A stretch of DNA of 64,000 nt from assembly GCF_019801965.1 (NCBI RefSeq), contig NZ_JAHVIA010000002.1, positions 434,001 to 498,000 of the forward strand, written 5' to 3'. This stretch comes from Salipiger bermudensis (GTDB lineage Bacteria; Pseudomonadota; Alphaproteobacteria; Rhodobacterales; Rhodobacteraceae). Positions 28,885 through 38,865 of the stretch are shown here, one piece after another. Made by a program: the position numbers and the translations under genes. How positions within the stretch are numbered: position 1 is the stretch's first letter; each line of letters begins with the position of its first letter. The notes under the pieces are model-generated. The model worked only from the letters and a program-made list of their open reading frames with translations. It ran no database searches and was not told where the DNA came from.

Positions 28885-28915
28885 CGCCCGCGAATCGTGA
28901 TCCGGTTCGCGGGCG
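28885..28915 (+). terminator. Hairpin terminator after ccr
   Basis: A perfect 10-bp stem (CGCCCGCGAA / TTCGCGGGCG) with an 11-base loop, 29 bases past the ccr stop. No clear T-run follows, so termination may be partial. Confidence 0.6.
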
Positions 28916-29070
28916 TGGCCCGTTCTGGTTGGCCGAGCGGCCCGGGTCAGTGGCTTGCCGCACACGCCCCCGCCGTTTCGGGGGAGGGGATTTGCGTGAA
29001 TTTATCGGGAATTGAGCAGCTGCTAGGCTGGTCTTTACCTTTTGTTAACGTAGCCCGGGAAACGCTTTCC

Positions 29071-29268
29071 ATGCGACATGAATGGATCATCGACGTGCTG
29101 ACCGATCTCAGGGGATATGCACGCGCCAATGCGCTCGAGGCTCTGGCAGAGCAGCTCTCAGATGCGCAGGCCGTGGCAGAGATCGAGCTGGCGTCGGCTG
29201 CCGGGGAGCGTGGTGTTGGGACGAGTGGACAGGGTGCCTGCGGCGGGAGGGTTTCTCGCCCCGCTTGA
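29071..29268 (+). CDS. Small ORF upstream of and overlapping the LuxR gene
   Basis: A 65-aa ORF starting MRHEWIIDVLTDLRGYARAN, followed by ALEALAEQLSDAQAVAEIEL. The first 45 residues are a plausible amphipathic helical protein; similar small proteins sit before LuxR-type genes in Rhodobacteraceae, as far as I recall. The C-terminal 18 residues (GVGTSGQGACGG...) look like read-out of the luxR start region, which it overlaps by about 56 bases. It may regulate or couple LuxR translation. Confidence 0.6.
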   Translation: MRHEWIIDVLTDLRGYARANALEALAEQLSDAQAVAEIELASAAGERGVGTSGQGACGGRVSRPA

Positions 29269-29944
29269 GGATGTGCAACGGCTGGAGGATCTCCAGCGCA
29301 TGACGGAACAGATGAGGGATTGCCTGGGGATAGATCACCTCGTCTATCACTGGATCGGCACGCAGGGGGCGCAATACGGTTGCGGGACCTATTCGCCCGA
29401 CTGGCTCGCGCGCTACGCCGCGCAGGGCTACCTGCGGGTCGATCCAGTGATCCAGGGCTGCCTACAGCGTGTCCACCCGGTCGACTGGAAGGCGCTCGAC
29501 TGGTCCTCGAAGACGGCTCGGGCCTTCCTCAAGGATGCGCTGCGCCACGGCGTCGGAAACCAGGGCTTCACCGTGCCGATCCGGGGGCCGAACGGGCAGT
29601 TCGCCCTCTTCACCGTCAACCACGGCTGCGACGACGCGCGCTGGGCAGCCTTCATCGCAGAGTGGCGCGACGCCCTCGTACTCGCCGCCCATGGCATCAA
29701 CGCCAGGGCCCTTGAGCTGATGCCGGGGCCGGCCACGCAGGCACCGGTGGCGCTCAGCCCGCGCGAGCGCGACGCCATGCGCCTGCTCGCCGCCGGGCTG
29801 AGCCGGGCGCAGGTCGCCGCGGAGCTGAAGATCTCCGAGCATACGGTGCGGGTCTATATCGAGGGCGCGCGCTTCAAGCTCGGCGCGCTCAACACCACCC
29901 ACGCGGTGGCCCGGGCGCTCAGTTGCGGGCTGATCGCGCTCTAG
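29213..29944 (+). CDS. LuxR-type quorum-sensing regulator without adjacent luxI
   Basis: About 243 aa. The N-terminal autoinducer-binding domain has conserved positions visible in HLVYHWIGTQ, YSPDWLARYAAQGYLRVDPV and the FTVPIRGPNGQFALFTV strand. The C-terminal GerE helix-turn-helix is SPRERDAMRLLAAGLS, then ISEHTVRVYIEGARFKL. The start is uncertain: GTG at 29213 or TTG at 29216 follow GGGGAG; the frame is open back to 29117. No luxI-type synthase is in the window, so it may be an orphan (solo) receptor or have a distant partner. Confidence 0.85.
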   Translation: MLGRVDRVPAAGGFLAPLEDVQRLEDLQRMTEQMRDCLGIDHLVYHWIGTQGAQYGCGTYSPDWLARYAAQGYLRVDPVIQGCLQRVHPVDWKALDWSSKTARAFLKDALRHGVGNQGFTVPIRGPNGQFALFTVNHGCDDARWAAFIAEWRDALVLAAHGINARALELMPGPATQAPVALSPRERDAMRLLAAGLSRAQVAAELKISEHTVRVYIEGARFKLGALNTTHAVARALSCGLIAL

Positions 29945-30004
29945 CGTCGTGTCGCGCGCGATGGGCTCTGGCCCTCGCCTGCGCGCGGCTTTAGGGTCCG
30001 CGCC

Positions 30005-31540
30005 ATGGATCTGCCCGCACTGACATTCTCCGAAGACCAGGCCGAGGCCTGGGACCGCGTGGCAGAGATGCTGCGCGAGGCCGGCGTCGATCTCGACGAT
30101 GGCACCGTCACCCCCGCCAAGGAAGGTCCGGGACGCGTCATGGCGCTGATGGGCAAGGCGGGCTCGGGCAAGACGCTGCTGCTCTCCGAGCTCTGCAAGG
30201 CGCTGGAGGGTGCCGGCGCGGAGATCGTGTCGGGCGATTACGAGAGCCGTCGCAAGGGCGACAAGCGCAGCTTCGCGGTGCTGGCCCCGACCAACAAGGC
30301 GGCCAGCGTGCTGCGCATGCGCGGCGTCCCGGCGACCACGATCCACCGTATCATCTACACACCGGTTTACGATCCCGAATACGAGCGCATCGCCGAGTGG
30401 CTTATGGGCAATGTCGAGCAGCCCGAGATCGAGGATCTGAGCCCCGAGGCGCTTGAGCGCGCTTTGGCCTCCTACGAGGCCCACAAGTCGGTGCCCGCGG
30501 CGCTTGCCGCCGCCGGTCTGCGCGGCAGCGATTTCATCACCGGCTGGAAGCGCCGCGAGGAGCCGCTCGACATCGGCTTCGTCGACGAGGCCTCGATGCT
30601 CGACGACCGCCAGTTCGAGGACTTGCAGGAGATCTTCCCCAACCTCGTGCTGTTCGGCGACCCGGCCCAGCTCGCGCCGGTGAACCAGTCGGGCAAGATG
30701 GTGTTTGACAGCGTGCCCGAGAGCCAGAAGCTCGAGCTGCACCGCATCCACCGGCAACAGGCCGACAACCCGATCCTCGATCTCGCCCACGCGCTGGCCG
30801 ACCCTGCGCTGGAGTTCCAGGAGTTCGAGCGCATGATCGAGGAGAAGGCGCGGCAGGACGATCGCGTGGTCTGGAGCCAGCGGGTCGAGGTCGACCTGAT
30901 GGCGCGCTCGCCGGTGCTCGTCTGGCGCAACGCCACGCGGATCCGCCTGATCAATGCCTTCCGCGCGGTGCACGATGCCCCCGAGACCGAGCTTTTGCCC
31001 GGCGAGCCGCTGATCTGCGACGGGCTCGAACTGCCGCTCAAGCACCGCAAGAAGCGCCTCGATCTCGAGGCGCGCGGCCTGATCAAGGGCGCGCAGGTGA
31101 TCTATCTCGGACCGGGCCGCAAGCCCGGCTTCTCGCGGCTGCACGTGATGGGCGCGCCCGATCCGCAGGTCTCCGCGGCCTCGATCGTGAAGATCGAGAA
31201 GCCCGACGAGGAAGAGCCCTTCATTCCCTTCGCCGCGCGCATGGGAGCGACCTTCCTGCATGGCGCCGCGGTGACGATCCACAAGGCGCAGGGCTCGCAA
31301 TGGGAGCAGGTGCAGGTCTTCGCGCCCGACCTCTTCGTTGCCGCGCGCATGGGTCGGGTCGAGGCCGGCCAGCCGCTGTGGAAACGGCTGGCCTACGTGG
31401 CGATCACCCGCGCCTCCGAGCGGCTGCACTGGGTGGTGCGCAACCGCCTGTCGCGGCCCTCGGGGCTCCTCCGCACCGATGACCTGAAGGCGCCGGCGGT
31501 GGCACTGGAACTGGAAGCACAGGAAGGCGACCTGCTATGA
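30005..31540 (+). CDS. RecD-like ATP-dependent DNA helicase (superfamily 1)
   Basis: A 511-aa single-chain helicase of the RecD/AAA_30 type. Walker A is GKAGSGKT (residues 50-57), Walker B is GFVDEASMLDDRQFEDL with FGDPAQLAPVNQSG, and the late motif is VTIHKAQGSQWEQVQVF. The C-terminal UvrD-like fold follows. It lacks the long N-terminal region of RecD2 proteins. No recB or recC is nearby. Likely a repair or replication helicase; substrates are unknown. It overlaps the thioesterase gene by 4 bases. Confidence 0.88.
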   Translation: MDLPALTFSEDQAEAWDRVAEMLREAGVDLDDGTVTPAKEGPGRVMALMGKAGSGKTLLLSELCKALEGAGAEIVSGDYESRRKGDKRSFAVLAPTNKAASVLRMRGVPATTIHRIIYTPVYDPEYERIAEWLMGNVEQPEIEDLSPEALERALASYEAHKSVPAALAAAGLRGSDFITGWKRREEPLDIGFVDEASMLDDRQFEDLQEIFPNLVLFGDPAQLAPVNQSGKMVFDSVPESQKLELHRIHRQQADNPILDLAHALADPALEFQEFERMIEEKARQDDRVVWSQRVEVDLMARSPVLVWRNATRIRLINAFRAVHDAPETELLPGEPLICDGLELPLKHRKKRLDLEARGLIKGAQVIYLGPGRKPGFSRLHVMGAPDPQVSAASIVKIEKPDEEEPFIPFAARMGATFLHGAAVTIHKAQGSQWEQVQVFAPDLFVAARMGRVEAGQPLWKRLAYVAITRASERLHWVVRNRLSRPSGLLRTDDLKAPAVALELEAQEGDLL

Positions 31541-31932
31541 GCGACGACCTCGACACGCCCTCGAACTTCGCCAGACATCTCGGCTACGAGCTGGTGGAAT
31601 GGCGCGAGGACTATGCCCGCTACGAAATGCCGATCACCGAGTTCCTCGGCAATCGCGGCGGCATCCCGCATGGCGGCGTGCACGCCACCCTGCTCGACAG
31701 CGCGATGGGGATCTCGGGCTGCTGGACCGGCGATCCGGAGGTTCGCAAGACCGCGCTGACCCTCTCGCTGAACGTGCAGTATATCGGCCGGCCCTCCGGC
31801 ACGCGGCTGATCTGCGAGGGCTTCCGCACGGGCGGCGGGCGCAGCACCTTCTTTGCCGAAGCGGTCCTTCGCGACGATACCGGCGCGCTGGTCGCCAAGG
31901 GCACCGGTGTGTTCCGACAGCGCACCAGCTGA
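31537..31932 (+). CDS. PaaI-family hotdog thioesterase
   Basis: A 131-aa single-hotdog acyl-CoA thioesterase family protein. The catalytic helix motif is NRGGIPHGGVHATLLDSAMG, and the C-terminal strand is GTGVFRQR. The substrate is unknown. It is translationally coupled to the helicase upstream (ATGA overlap), which is probably an accident of packing. A dispersed repeat lies just after it. Confidence 0.85.
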   Translation: MSDDLDTPSNFARHLGYELVEWREDYARYEMPITEFLGNRGGIPHGGVHATLLDSAMGISGCWTGDPEVRKTALTLSLNVQYIGRPSGTRLICEGFRTGGGRSTFFAEAVLRDDTGALVAKGTGVFRQRTS

Positions 31933-31996
31933 ACGCGGCGACTGTGGCACGGGCGGGGGGGGGCGCTGCCCCCTCTTGGCGCTGTGCGCCAATTCA

Positions 31997-32024
31997 CCCC
32001 CGAGGTATTTTGAAACCAGAGAAG
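31997..32024 (+). repeat. Dispersed short repeat, degenerate copy
   Basis: CCCCCGAGGTATTTTGAAAC followed by CAGAGAAG. It resembles the CCTCCGGCGGGAGTATTT...AGAAG repeat listed below but is diverged at the 5' end. It faces the next copy head to head, with a GC-rich hairpin of roughly 20 bases between them. Confidence 0.5.
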
Positions 32025-32045
32025 GGCAGGGCGCAGCGCCCCTGT

Positions 32046-32078
32046 CTTCTTCTGGCCTGAAATATCCCCGCCGGAGGC
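32046..32078 (-). repeat. Dispersed short repeat, copy 2
   Basis: Minus-strand copy reading GCCTCCGGCGGGGATATTTC and ending CAGAAGAAG. Together with copy 3 it shares the preceding GCGCCCCTGTCTTCT. The hairpin and repeat arrangement lies between convergent genes and may work as a terminator. Confidence 0.6.
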
Positions 32079-32112
32079 AGGCCGAACCCTGCGGCCGGGC
32101 GGCTGGCCGGGG

Positions 32113-33045
32113 TCAGTAGCCGGCGTCGCGGTCCACGAGGTGCAGCAGCGGCTCGCCCGCCTCGCCGCGGCGGATGTTCTCGGCGATGACGCGGGAGGCG
32201 CTGGGCACGCGGGTCTCGGAGGCAATGTGGGGCGTGACCGTCACCTTCGGGTGGGCCCAGAACGGGTGCTCCGCGGGCAGCGGCTCGGTGCGGAAGACGT
32301 CAAGCGTGGCGTGGGCAATCTGGCCGCTGTCGAGGGCGTCGATCAGCGCCGCATCATCGATCAGCGGGCCGCGGCCCGGGTTCACGATGACCGCGCCGCG
32401 CGGCAGTTGCGCGAGGGTCTTCGCGTCGAGCAGATCGTTGGTCGCCGCGGTGTCGGGCAGCAGCAGTACGAGGATCTCGGCGCTTCGCAGCGCCCCGGCG
32501 AGCCCGTCGGGGCCGTGCAGCGTCGTGATGCCGGGGATGGTCTTGACGCTGCGCGACCAGCCGGTGACCGGGAAGCCCAGGGCGCGCAGCGCCTCGGCGC
32601 AGGCCAGCCCCAGCGTGCCGAGCCCGAGGATGGTTACCGGGCGCTCGCCGGCCAGAGGCGGCACCACCGGGCGCCATTCCCGCGCGGTGTTGGTGATGTA
32701 GGCATCCATGCCGAGATGGTGGCGCAGCACGTGTCCGGTGACGTATTCCACCATGCCTTGGGTCAGCCCCTCGGCATCGACCATGCGCGCCAGCGGCACG
32801 GTGAGGGTCGGGTTGCCGGTGATTTTCTCGACCCCGGCCCAGAGGTTCAGCACCGCTTTCAGCCGCGTGTAGGGGGTGAAATCCTGCAGCCGCGAGCCGG
32901 GCGCGTAGATCACGTAGTCGACGGTCTCGGGCGCGGCCTCGCAGGTGAGATGGTAATCGAGCCCGGTGGCATCTAGGGCGGTGCGCAGCGGAACCTCGTA
33001 TTCGGCCCAGAGCCTGCGACCGGCGGCGAAGAGAATGGTAGTCAT
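32113..33045 (-). CDS. GhrA-like 2-hydroxyacid dehydrogenase (glyoxylate/hydroxypyruvate reductase A family)
   Basis: A 310-aa NAD(P)-dependent D-2-hydroxyacid dehydrogenase. The nucleotide loop is ILGLGTLGLACAEAL, followed by WSRSVK. Catalytic Arg is in VNPGRGPLIDD, and catalytic His in TPHIASETRV. It probably reduces glyoxylate or hydroxypyruvate. The start lies 1 base after the rodA stop, so it is the last gene of the rod-shape operon, with no evident link in function. Confidence 0.88.
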   Translation of the reverse strand: MTTILFAAGRRLWAEYEVPLRTALDATGLDYHLTCEAAPETVDYVIYAPGSRLQDFTPYTRLKAVLNLWAGVEKITGNPTLTVPLARMVDAEGLTQGMVEYVTGHVLRHHLGMDAYITNTAREWRPVVPPLAGERPVTILGLGTLGLACAEALRALGFPVTGWSRSVKTIPGITTLHGPDGLAGALRSAEILVLLLPDTAATNDLLDAKTLAQLPRGAVIVNPGRGPLIDDAALIDALDSGQIAHATLDVFRTEPLPAEHPFWAHPKVTVTPHIASETRVPSASRVIAENIRRGEAGEPLLHLVDRDAGY

Positions 33046-33046
33046 G

Positions 33047-34186
33047 TCAGCGGGGCCTGTGGATGTGGGCGCTCTGCACCAGTCCGAAGGCGATCATCAG
33101 CACCAGCATCGCCGAGCCGCCGTAGCTGACCATCGGCAGCGGCACGCCGACCACGGGGGCAAGCCCCATGACCATCGACATGTTGACGGCGAAGAACAGG
33201 AAGAAGGTGAGACCGACGCCGAGGATCAGCAGCGAGGAATAGCGGTCGCGGTTCTGCAGCGCCGCCACGATGCAGAACATCAGGATCAGCACGTAGAGCA
33301 CCAGCAGTGAGAAGCCGCCGACGAAGCCGAACTCCTCGGCCAGCGTGTTGAAGATGAAGTCGGTGTGTTTCTCGGGCAGGAAGTTCAGCCGCGACTGGGT
33401 GCCCTGCATGAAGCCGCGCCCGGTCCAGCCGCCGGAGCCCATGGCGATCTTGGCCTGGGTGATGTGATAACCGGCGCCGAGCGGGTCGGTGGAGGGATCG
33501 AGAAAGGTGTCGATCCGGCGGAACTGGTAGTCCTTCAGGAGCTGCCACGGCGTGCCGCGCGACAGGAACACGGTGTAGACCGCGCCGCCCGCCGCGGCGA
33601 CCACGACGGCGAAATAGGCCCAGTGCACCCCTGCGAGGAACATCATCACCCCGCCGGCCGTCATCAGCAGGATTGCGGTGCCGAGGTCGGGCTGGGTCAG
33701 CACCAGGAAGGTCGGGGTGACGATCAGGATCAACGGCGCGATGACCCAGATCGGGCGCGACACGCGCTTCATCGGCAGCCAGTCGTAATAGGCGGCCAGC
33801 GCCATCACGAGCGCGATCTTCATCACCTCGGAGGGCTGCAGCCGCATGAAGCCGATGTCGATCCAGCGCTGCGCCCCCATGCCGACGGCGCCGAACAGCT
33901 CCACCGCCACCAGGAGCGCCAGCGCCGCGAGGTAGATCAGCGCCGAGAGGTTGCGCCAGAGCCAGATCGGCACCATCGCGGTGATGAACATCGCCGCGAG
34001 ACCGAGGCCGAAGCGCTCCATCTGCGGCTCGGCCCAGGGCTGCAGCGAGCCGCCGGCGACCGAGTAGAGCATCAGGAAGCCGACGCAGGCCACCGCCGTG
34101 AGCAGGATGATCAGCGGCCAGTTCAGGTAGAGCACCTTGCGCCAGCCGGAAGGGACCGTCTTGACGGTATATTCGAGATAGCTCAT
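33047..34186 (-). CDS. rodA: Rod-shape glycosyltransferase RodA
   Basis: SEDS-family peptidoglycan polymerase of the elongasome, 379 aa with about ten membrane helices. Family motifs are GAQRWIDIGFMRLQPSEVMK, TQPDLGTAILLMTAGG, and VVGVPLPMVSYGGSAML. The ATG overlaps the mrdA stop (ATGA). It works with PBP2 as its transpeptidase partner. Confidence 0.95.
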   Translation of the reverse strand: MSYLEYTVKTVPSGWRKVLYLNWPLIILLTAVACVGFLMLYSVAGGSLQPWAEPQMERFGLGLAAMFITAMVPIWLWRNLSALIYLAALALLVAVELFGAVGMGAQRWIDIGFMRLQPSEVMKIALVMALAAYYDWLPMKRVSRPIWVIAPLILIVTPTFLVLTQPDLGTAILLMTAGGVMMFLAGVHWAYFAVVVAAAGGAVYTVFLSRGTPWQLLKDYQFRRIDTFLDPSTDPLGAGYHITQAKIAMGSGGWTGRGFMQGTQSRLNFLPEKHTDFIFNTLAEEFGFVGGFSLLVLYVLILMFCIVAALQNRDRYSSLLILGVGLTFFLFFAVNMSMVMGLAPVVGVPLPMVSYGGSAMLVLMIAFGLVQSAHIHRPR

Positions 34187-36102
34187 GCCCGGCGCCCCGC
34201 TTCGGCAGCGCGCTCGGCGCGCTCGCGCTCGAGCCGCTCCTGCTGGGCCTGGATGCGCTCGCGGTCGCCCGCGGGATAGGCCTCGAGCGGGGGCGTGCCC
34301 TTGTAGAGCGCCTGCAGGGTGATATCGCGGGCGATGGGCGCTGCGGTGGACGAGCCGCCGCCGCCGTGTTCGACCACGATCGACACCGCGATGCGCGGCG
34401 CCTCGTAGGGTGCGAAATTGACGAAGAGCGCGTGGTCGCGCTCCTCCCAGGGCACATCCTGGTTGCGCACGACGCGGTTGAGCACCTGGCTGGTGCCGGT
34501 CTTGCCCGCGAGCCGCATGTCCTCGGCGATGATGCGGGCGCGGTAGGCTGTGCCCCTGCGGCTGTTGGAGACCACGAACATCGCCTTGCGGATCATCCGC
34601 AGATGGGCCGGGTCGATGTCGAGCGGTGCCCCGCCGCGCGAGGGGGTCAACTGCCCCCCGACGCTGCGCACCAGCCTCGGCTCGACGGCGCGGCCAGTGG
34701 CCACGCGCGCGACCATGATCGCCTGCTGCAGCGGCGAGGTCAGCACGTAGCCCTGGCCGATGGAGGCGTTGACCGTGTCGCCGATGCGCCACTCCGCCCC
34801 GCGCTCGCGGCGCTTCCAGTCGCGATCGGGCATCAGTCCGGCGGTGACCGCCGACATCGGCACGTCGGGTGCGGCGCCGAGGCCGAGCTTGCGGCCCATC
34901 TCGGCGATGCGGTCGATGCCGACCTTCAGCGCGAGGTCGTAATAGTAGACGTCGCAGCTGTCGCGCAGGCTCTGCTCGAGGTTGACGTGGCCATGGCCCG
35001 AGCGTTTCCAGCAGTGGAACCGGCGCGAGCCGATCTCCATGTGACCGGGGCAGTAGACCGTCTCGTCGGGGCCGATCAGCCCGGCCTCGAGCGCCGCCAG
35101 CGCGGTGACGATCTTGAAGGTGGAGCCGGGCGGGTAGGCGTCCTGGACGGTCTTGGACGCCAGCGGGCGGTGGTTGTTCTCGCGCAGCACGCCGTAATCG
35201 CCGATCGAGATGCCACGCACGAACTTATTGGGGTCGTAGGAGGGCGAGGAGGCGATGGCGAGCACGTCGCCATGCTCAAGATCGATCACCACGGCGGAGG
35301 CGCTCTCCTCGCCGAGCCGCGCCTTGATGTAATCCTGCAATTCGCTGTCGACGGTGAGCTGCAGGTCGGCTCCGGCCTCGCCCTCGCGGCGGTCGAGCTC
35401 GCGCATCACGCGGCCCACGGCGTTGACCTCGACGCGCTTGGCGCCGGCGGAGCCGCGCAGCTGTTCCTCGAACTTGGCCTCGATGCCGACCTTGCCGATC
35501 TGGAAGCGCGGGATGCGCAGTACTGGCTCGGGGTCCTCGTAGCGGGCGAGATCGCGCTCGGAGACAGGGCCGACATAGCCCACCACGTGGGCGAAGGTCT
35601 CGTGCTGCGGGTAGAACCGGCTGAGCCCGACCTCGGGATAGACCCCGGGCAGCGCAGGGGCGTTGACCGCGACGCGGCTGATCGCGTCCCAGCTGACCCG
35701 GTCGGCGACGGTGACCTGCAGGAAGGGCGGCGAGGTGCGCATTTCCTCAAGCGCCCGCGCGACATCTTCCGGGCGCAGGTCGACCAGCGCCGAAAGACGT
35801 CCGATGACCTCCTCGACATCGCCGGCATCCTCGCGCCGCATGGTGATGCGGTAGGTCTGCTCGTTCTCGGCGATGACGCGGCCCTCGCGGTCGAAAATGC
35901 GGCCGCGTGACGGCGGGATGAGATGGATGTTGATGCGGTTCTCTTCCGCCATCAGGCGGAACTCGGCGGCCTGATCGACCTGCATGTGCCGCATGCGAAG
36001 CCCCAGCACGCCGGCAAAGGCGATCTGTGCGCCGCCCAGCAGCAGGCCGCGCCGGGTCATCCGGCGGCTGCTTTCAGCGCTGTCACGCGGTGTGCGTCTC
36101 AC
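34183..36102 (-). CDS. mrdA: Penicillin-binding protein 2 (elongation transpeptidase)
   Basis: A 639-aa class B PBP. N-terminal membrane anchor is GLLLGGAQIAFAGVLGL; the dimerisation domain has SRGRIFDREGRVIAEN. The transpeptidase active-site Ser is in PPGSTFKIVTALAA, the SxD motif in DSCDVYYYDLAL, and KTGTSQV is the third motif. The start is a GTG overlapping the mreD stop, behind GGGAGGAG. It cross-links lateral wall peptidoglycan with RodA. Confidence 0.95.
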   Translation of the reverse strand: MRRTPRDSAESSRRMTRRGLLLGGAQIAFAGVLGLRMRHMQVDQAAEFRLMAEENRINIHLIPPSRGRIFDREGRVIAENEQTYRITMRREDAGDVEEVIGRLSALVDLRPEDVARALEEMRTSPPFLQVTVADRVSWDAISRVAVNAPALPGVYPEVGLSRFYPQHETFAHVVGYVGPVSERDLARYEDPEPVLRIPRFQIGKVGIEAKFEEQLRGSAGAKRVEVNAVGRVMRELDRREGEAGADLQLTVDSELQDYIKARLGEESASAVVIDLEHGDVLAIASSPSYDPNKFVRGISIGDYGVLRENNHRPLASKTVQDAYPPGSTFKIVTALAALEAGLIGPDETVYCPGHMEIGSRRFHCWKRSGHGHVNLEQSLRDSCDVYYYDLALKVGIDRIAEMGRKLGLGAAPDVPMSAVTAGLMPDRDWKRRERGAEWRIGDTVNASIGQGYVLTSPLQQAIMVARVATGRAVEPRLVRSVGGQLTPSRGGAPLDIDPAHLRMIRKAMFVVSNSRRGTAYRARIIAEDMRLAGKTGTSQVLNRVVRNQDVPWEERDHALFVNFAPYEAPRIAVSIVVEHGGGGSSTAAPIARDITLQALYKGTPPLEAYPAGDRERIQAQQERLERERAERAAEAGRRA

Positions 36103-36638
36103 AGGCTCCTCCCGGCATGATCGAAATCGCCCGGCGCCATCCGGCGCACCCCGAGCAGACCTTGCGACAGGATCACCACCAGCGGGTAGGCCGCGACGGT
36201 GGTGGCATATCGCATCAGGGTCAGGAAAGCGGTTCCGGTCGGCACGATCAAGAGGGCAAGCACCAGGCGATACGTGATCGTGATCACCAGCAGCACGATA
36301 GCGACCCGGACCCATTCCATGACAAAGGTCGTTTCCCGGTCGCGGCGATCGCGCGACTTGAGGAATTCCGTGGCCAGCAGCATCAGCGCGGCCCAGAGCC
36401 CGGGCGGCCGCTGGAACAGGATGTCGGCCAGGAGCATGACCCCGGCGATCGACAGCGCCGGGACGTAATCCGGCCGGCGCAGCACCCATGCGAAGCACAG
36501 CGCGACGAGCAGGTCGGGGCCGGCGAAGCGCGGCGGCATCATGTCGAGGGGCAGCAGGCGGTAGAACATCACCACCAGCGCGATCCCGATGAAGGCCGCG
36601 CGCATGATCCAGATGCGGGCGGGGCGGGCCTCAGCCAT
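36099..36638 (-). CDS. mreD: Rod-shape-determining protein MreD
   Basis: A 179-aa integral membrane protein with about five or six helices. It starts MAEARPARIWIMRAAFIGIA and has the LPLDMMPPRFAGPDLLVALCF region seen in alphaproteobacterial MreD. It overlaps mreC by 8 bases and mrdA by 4 bases or fewer. It is a membrane part of the MreBCD complex. Confidence 0.9.
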   Translation of the reverse strand: MAEARPARIWIMRAAFIGIALVVMFYRLLPLDMMPPRFAGPDLLVALCFAWVLRRPDYVPALSIAGVMLLADILFQRPPGLWAALMLLATEFLKSRDRRDRETTFVMEWVRVAIVLLVITITYRLVLALLIVPTGTAFLTLMRYATTVAAYPLVVILSQGLLGVRRMAPGDFDHAGRSL

Positions 36639-37539
36639 CGCCGGGCTCCGGCGCGGGCGGCAGCTCGATGGCGGGGGGCGTCGCCGGCAGGATCAGCGCC
36701 GAGGGCGAGCCCACGCGGCGGGCGCCGTGGTCGCGCAGGACGCGCAGGAATTCCAGCCGCTCGTAATCGGCGGCAAGGCGCACCCGCAGGCGGCCGCCGG
36801 GATCCTCGGCCACCTGGCCGATCAGCAGCCCCGGCGGGAATACCTCGCCGTCTCCGCTGGTGACGATGCGGTCGCCCGGGCGCACCTGGTCGGGATCCTC
36901 GAGAAAGTCGATCGGCGGCGCGGCGGAGTTGTCGCCGGTGATCAGCGCGCGCTGGCCCGAGGGCTGGATGATCGCCGGGATGCGGCTGGTGGCGTCGGTG
37001 AGCAGGATCACCCGGCTGGTGTTGGCGCCGACGCCCGAGATCCGCCCGACGAGGCCGATGCCGTCCATCGTGGCCCAGCCGTCGACGATGCCATCGCGCG
37101 AGCCCACGTTGATCAGCACCGACTGCCGGAACGGCGAGCCGCTGTCGGCCAGCACCACGCCGGTGATGTAGGTCAGCCGCGGGTCGAGCCGGACATTGTT
37201 GAGGTCGCGCAGCCGGGCGTTCTCCTGCTCGAGCTGCAGCGCGGCCTCCTTCCAGGCGGTCATGCGGCGCAGCTCGCGGCGCAGCTCCTGGTTCTGGTCG
37301 TAGATCCGCTGGTAGCTCTGGAAATCGCGCAGGATGCGCACCGCGCCGGTGACCGGCGCCATCGCCCAGTCGAAGCCGGGCATCACCGTGTCGACGATCT
37401 GCGCCCGGAAGCGCTCGGCCCGCGGGCTGTCGATGCGCCAGAAGATGAACAGACCCACGAGGCACAACAGCAGGACCGCCAGAAGCAGGCGCTTCAGCGG
37501 TCCGGCATAGTCCTCGGAATTGGTCCCATGCTTCGCCAT
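36631..37539 (-). CDS. mreC: Rod-shape-determining protein MreC
   Basis: A 302-aa bitopic protein. One N-terminal membrane helix (LLLAVLLLCLVGLFIFW) is followed by a coiled coil (YQRIYDQNQELRRELRRM) and a periplasmic beta domain with NVGSRDGIVDGWATMD and VTSGDGEVFPPGLLIGQV. A Pro/Glu tail ends the protein. It links MreB to the periplasmic synthases. Confidence 0.95.
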   Translation of the reverse strand: MAKHGTNSEDYAGPLKRLLLAVLLLCLVGLFIFWRIDSPRAERFRAQIVDTVMPGFDWAMAPVTGAVRILRDFQSYQRIYDQNQELRRELRRMTAWKEAALQLEQENARLRDLNNVRLDPRLTYITGVVLADSGSPFRQSVLINVGSRDGIVDGWATMDGIGLVGRISGVGANTSRVILLTDATSRIPAIIQPSGQRALITGDNSAAPPIDFLEDPDQVRPGDRIVTSGDGEVFPPGLLIGQVAEDPGGRLRVRLAADYERLEFLRVLRDHGARRVGSPSALILPATPPAIELPPAPEPGDG

Positions 37540-37581
37540 TCAACTCATCTTAGCGTCGGCGGGCAGCCCCGCGAAGGGCCG

Positions 37582-38736
<1,155 letters not shown>

Positions 38737-38865
38737 TCAGCGTGAAACCGCCGCAAAATCGACCCGCGTGTAAACACCGTGCAGTTCCGCGAGACAGCCC
38801 CGTGGCCTTGTTGCGCCGCGCCCTTGCTGGCATAGCTCGGGGCAAATGCAAGCAAGGGGACCGAC

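Noticed and set aside
28885-28915. The palindrome after ccr as another copy of the TCA operator, since it contains CGTGATCCG
   Set aside because: The central bases do not match TGTGATCACA, and its position and GC-rich stem fit a terminator.
31950-31963. Runs of G (31955 region) and C (39331-39341) as phase-variable tracts
   Set aside because: Both are outside coding regions and belong to the dispersed repeat hairpins; no gene is in reach for frame switching.
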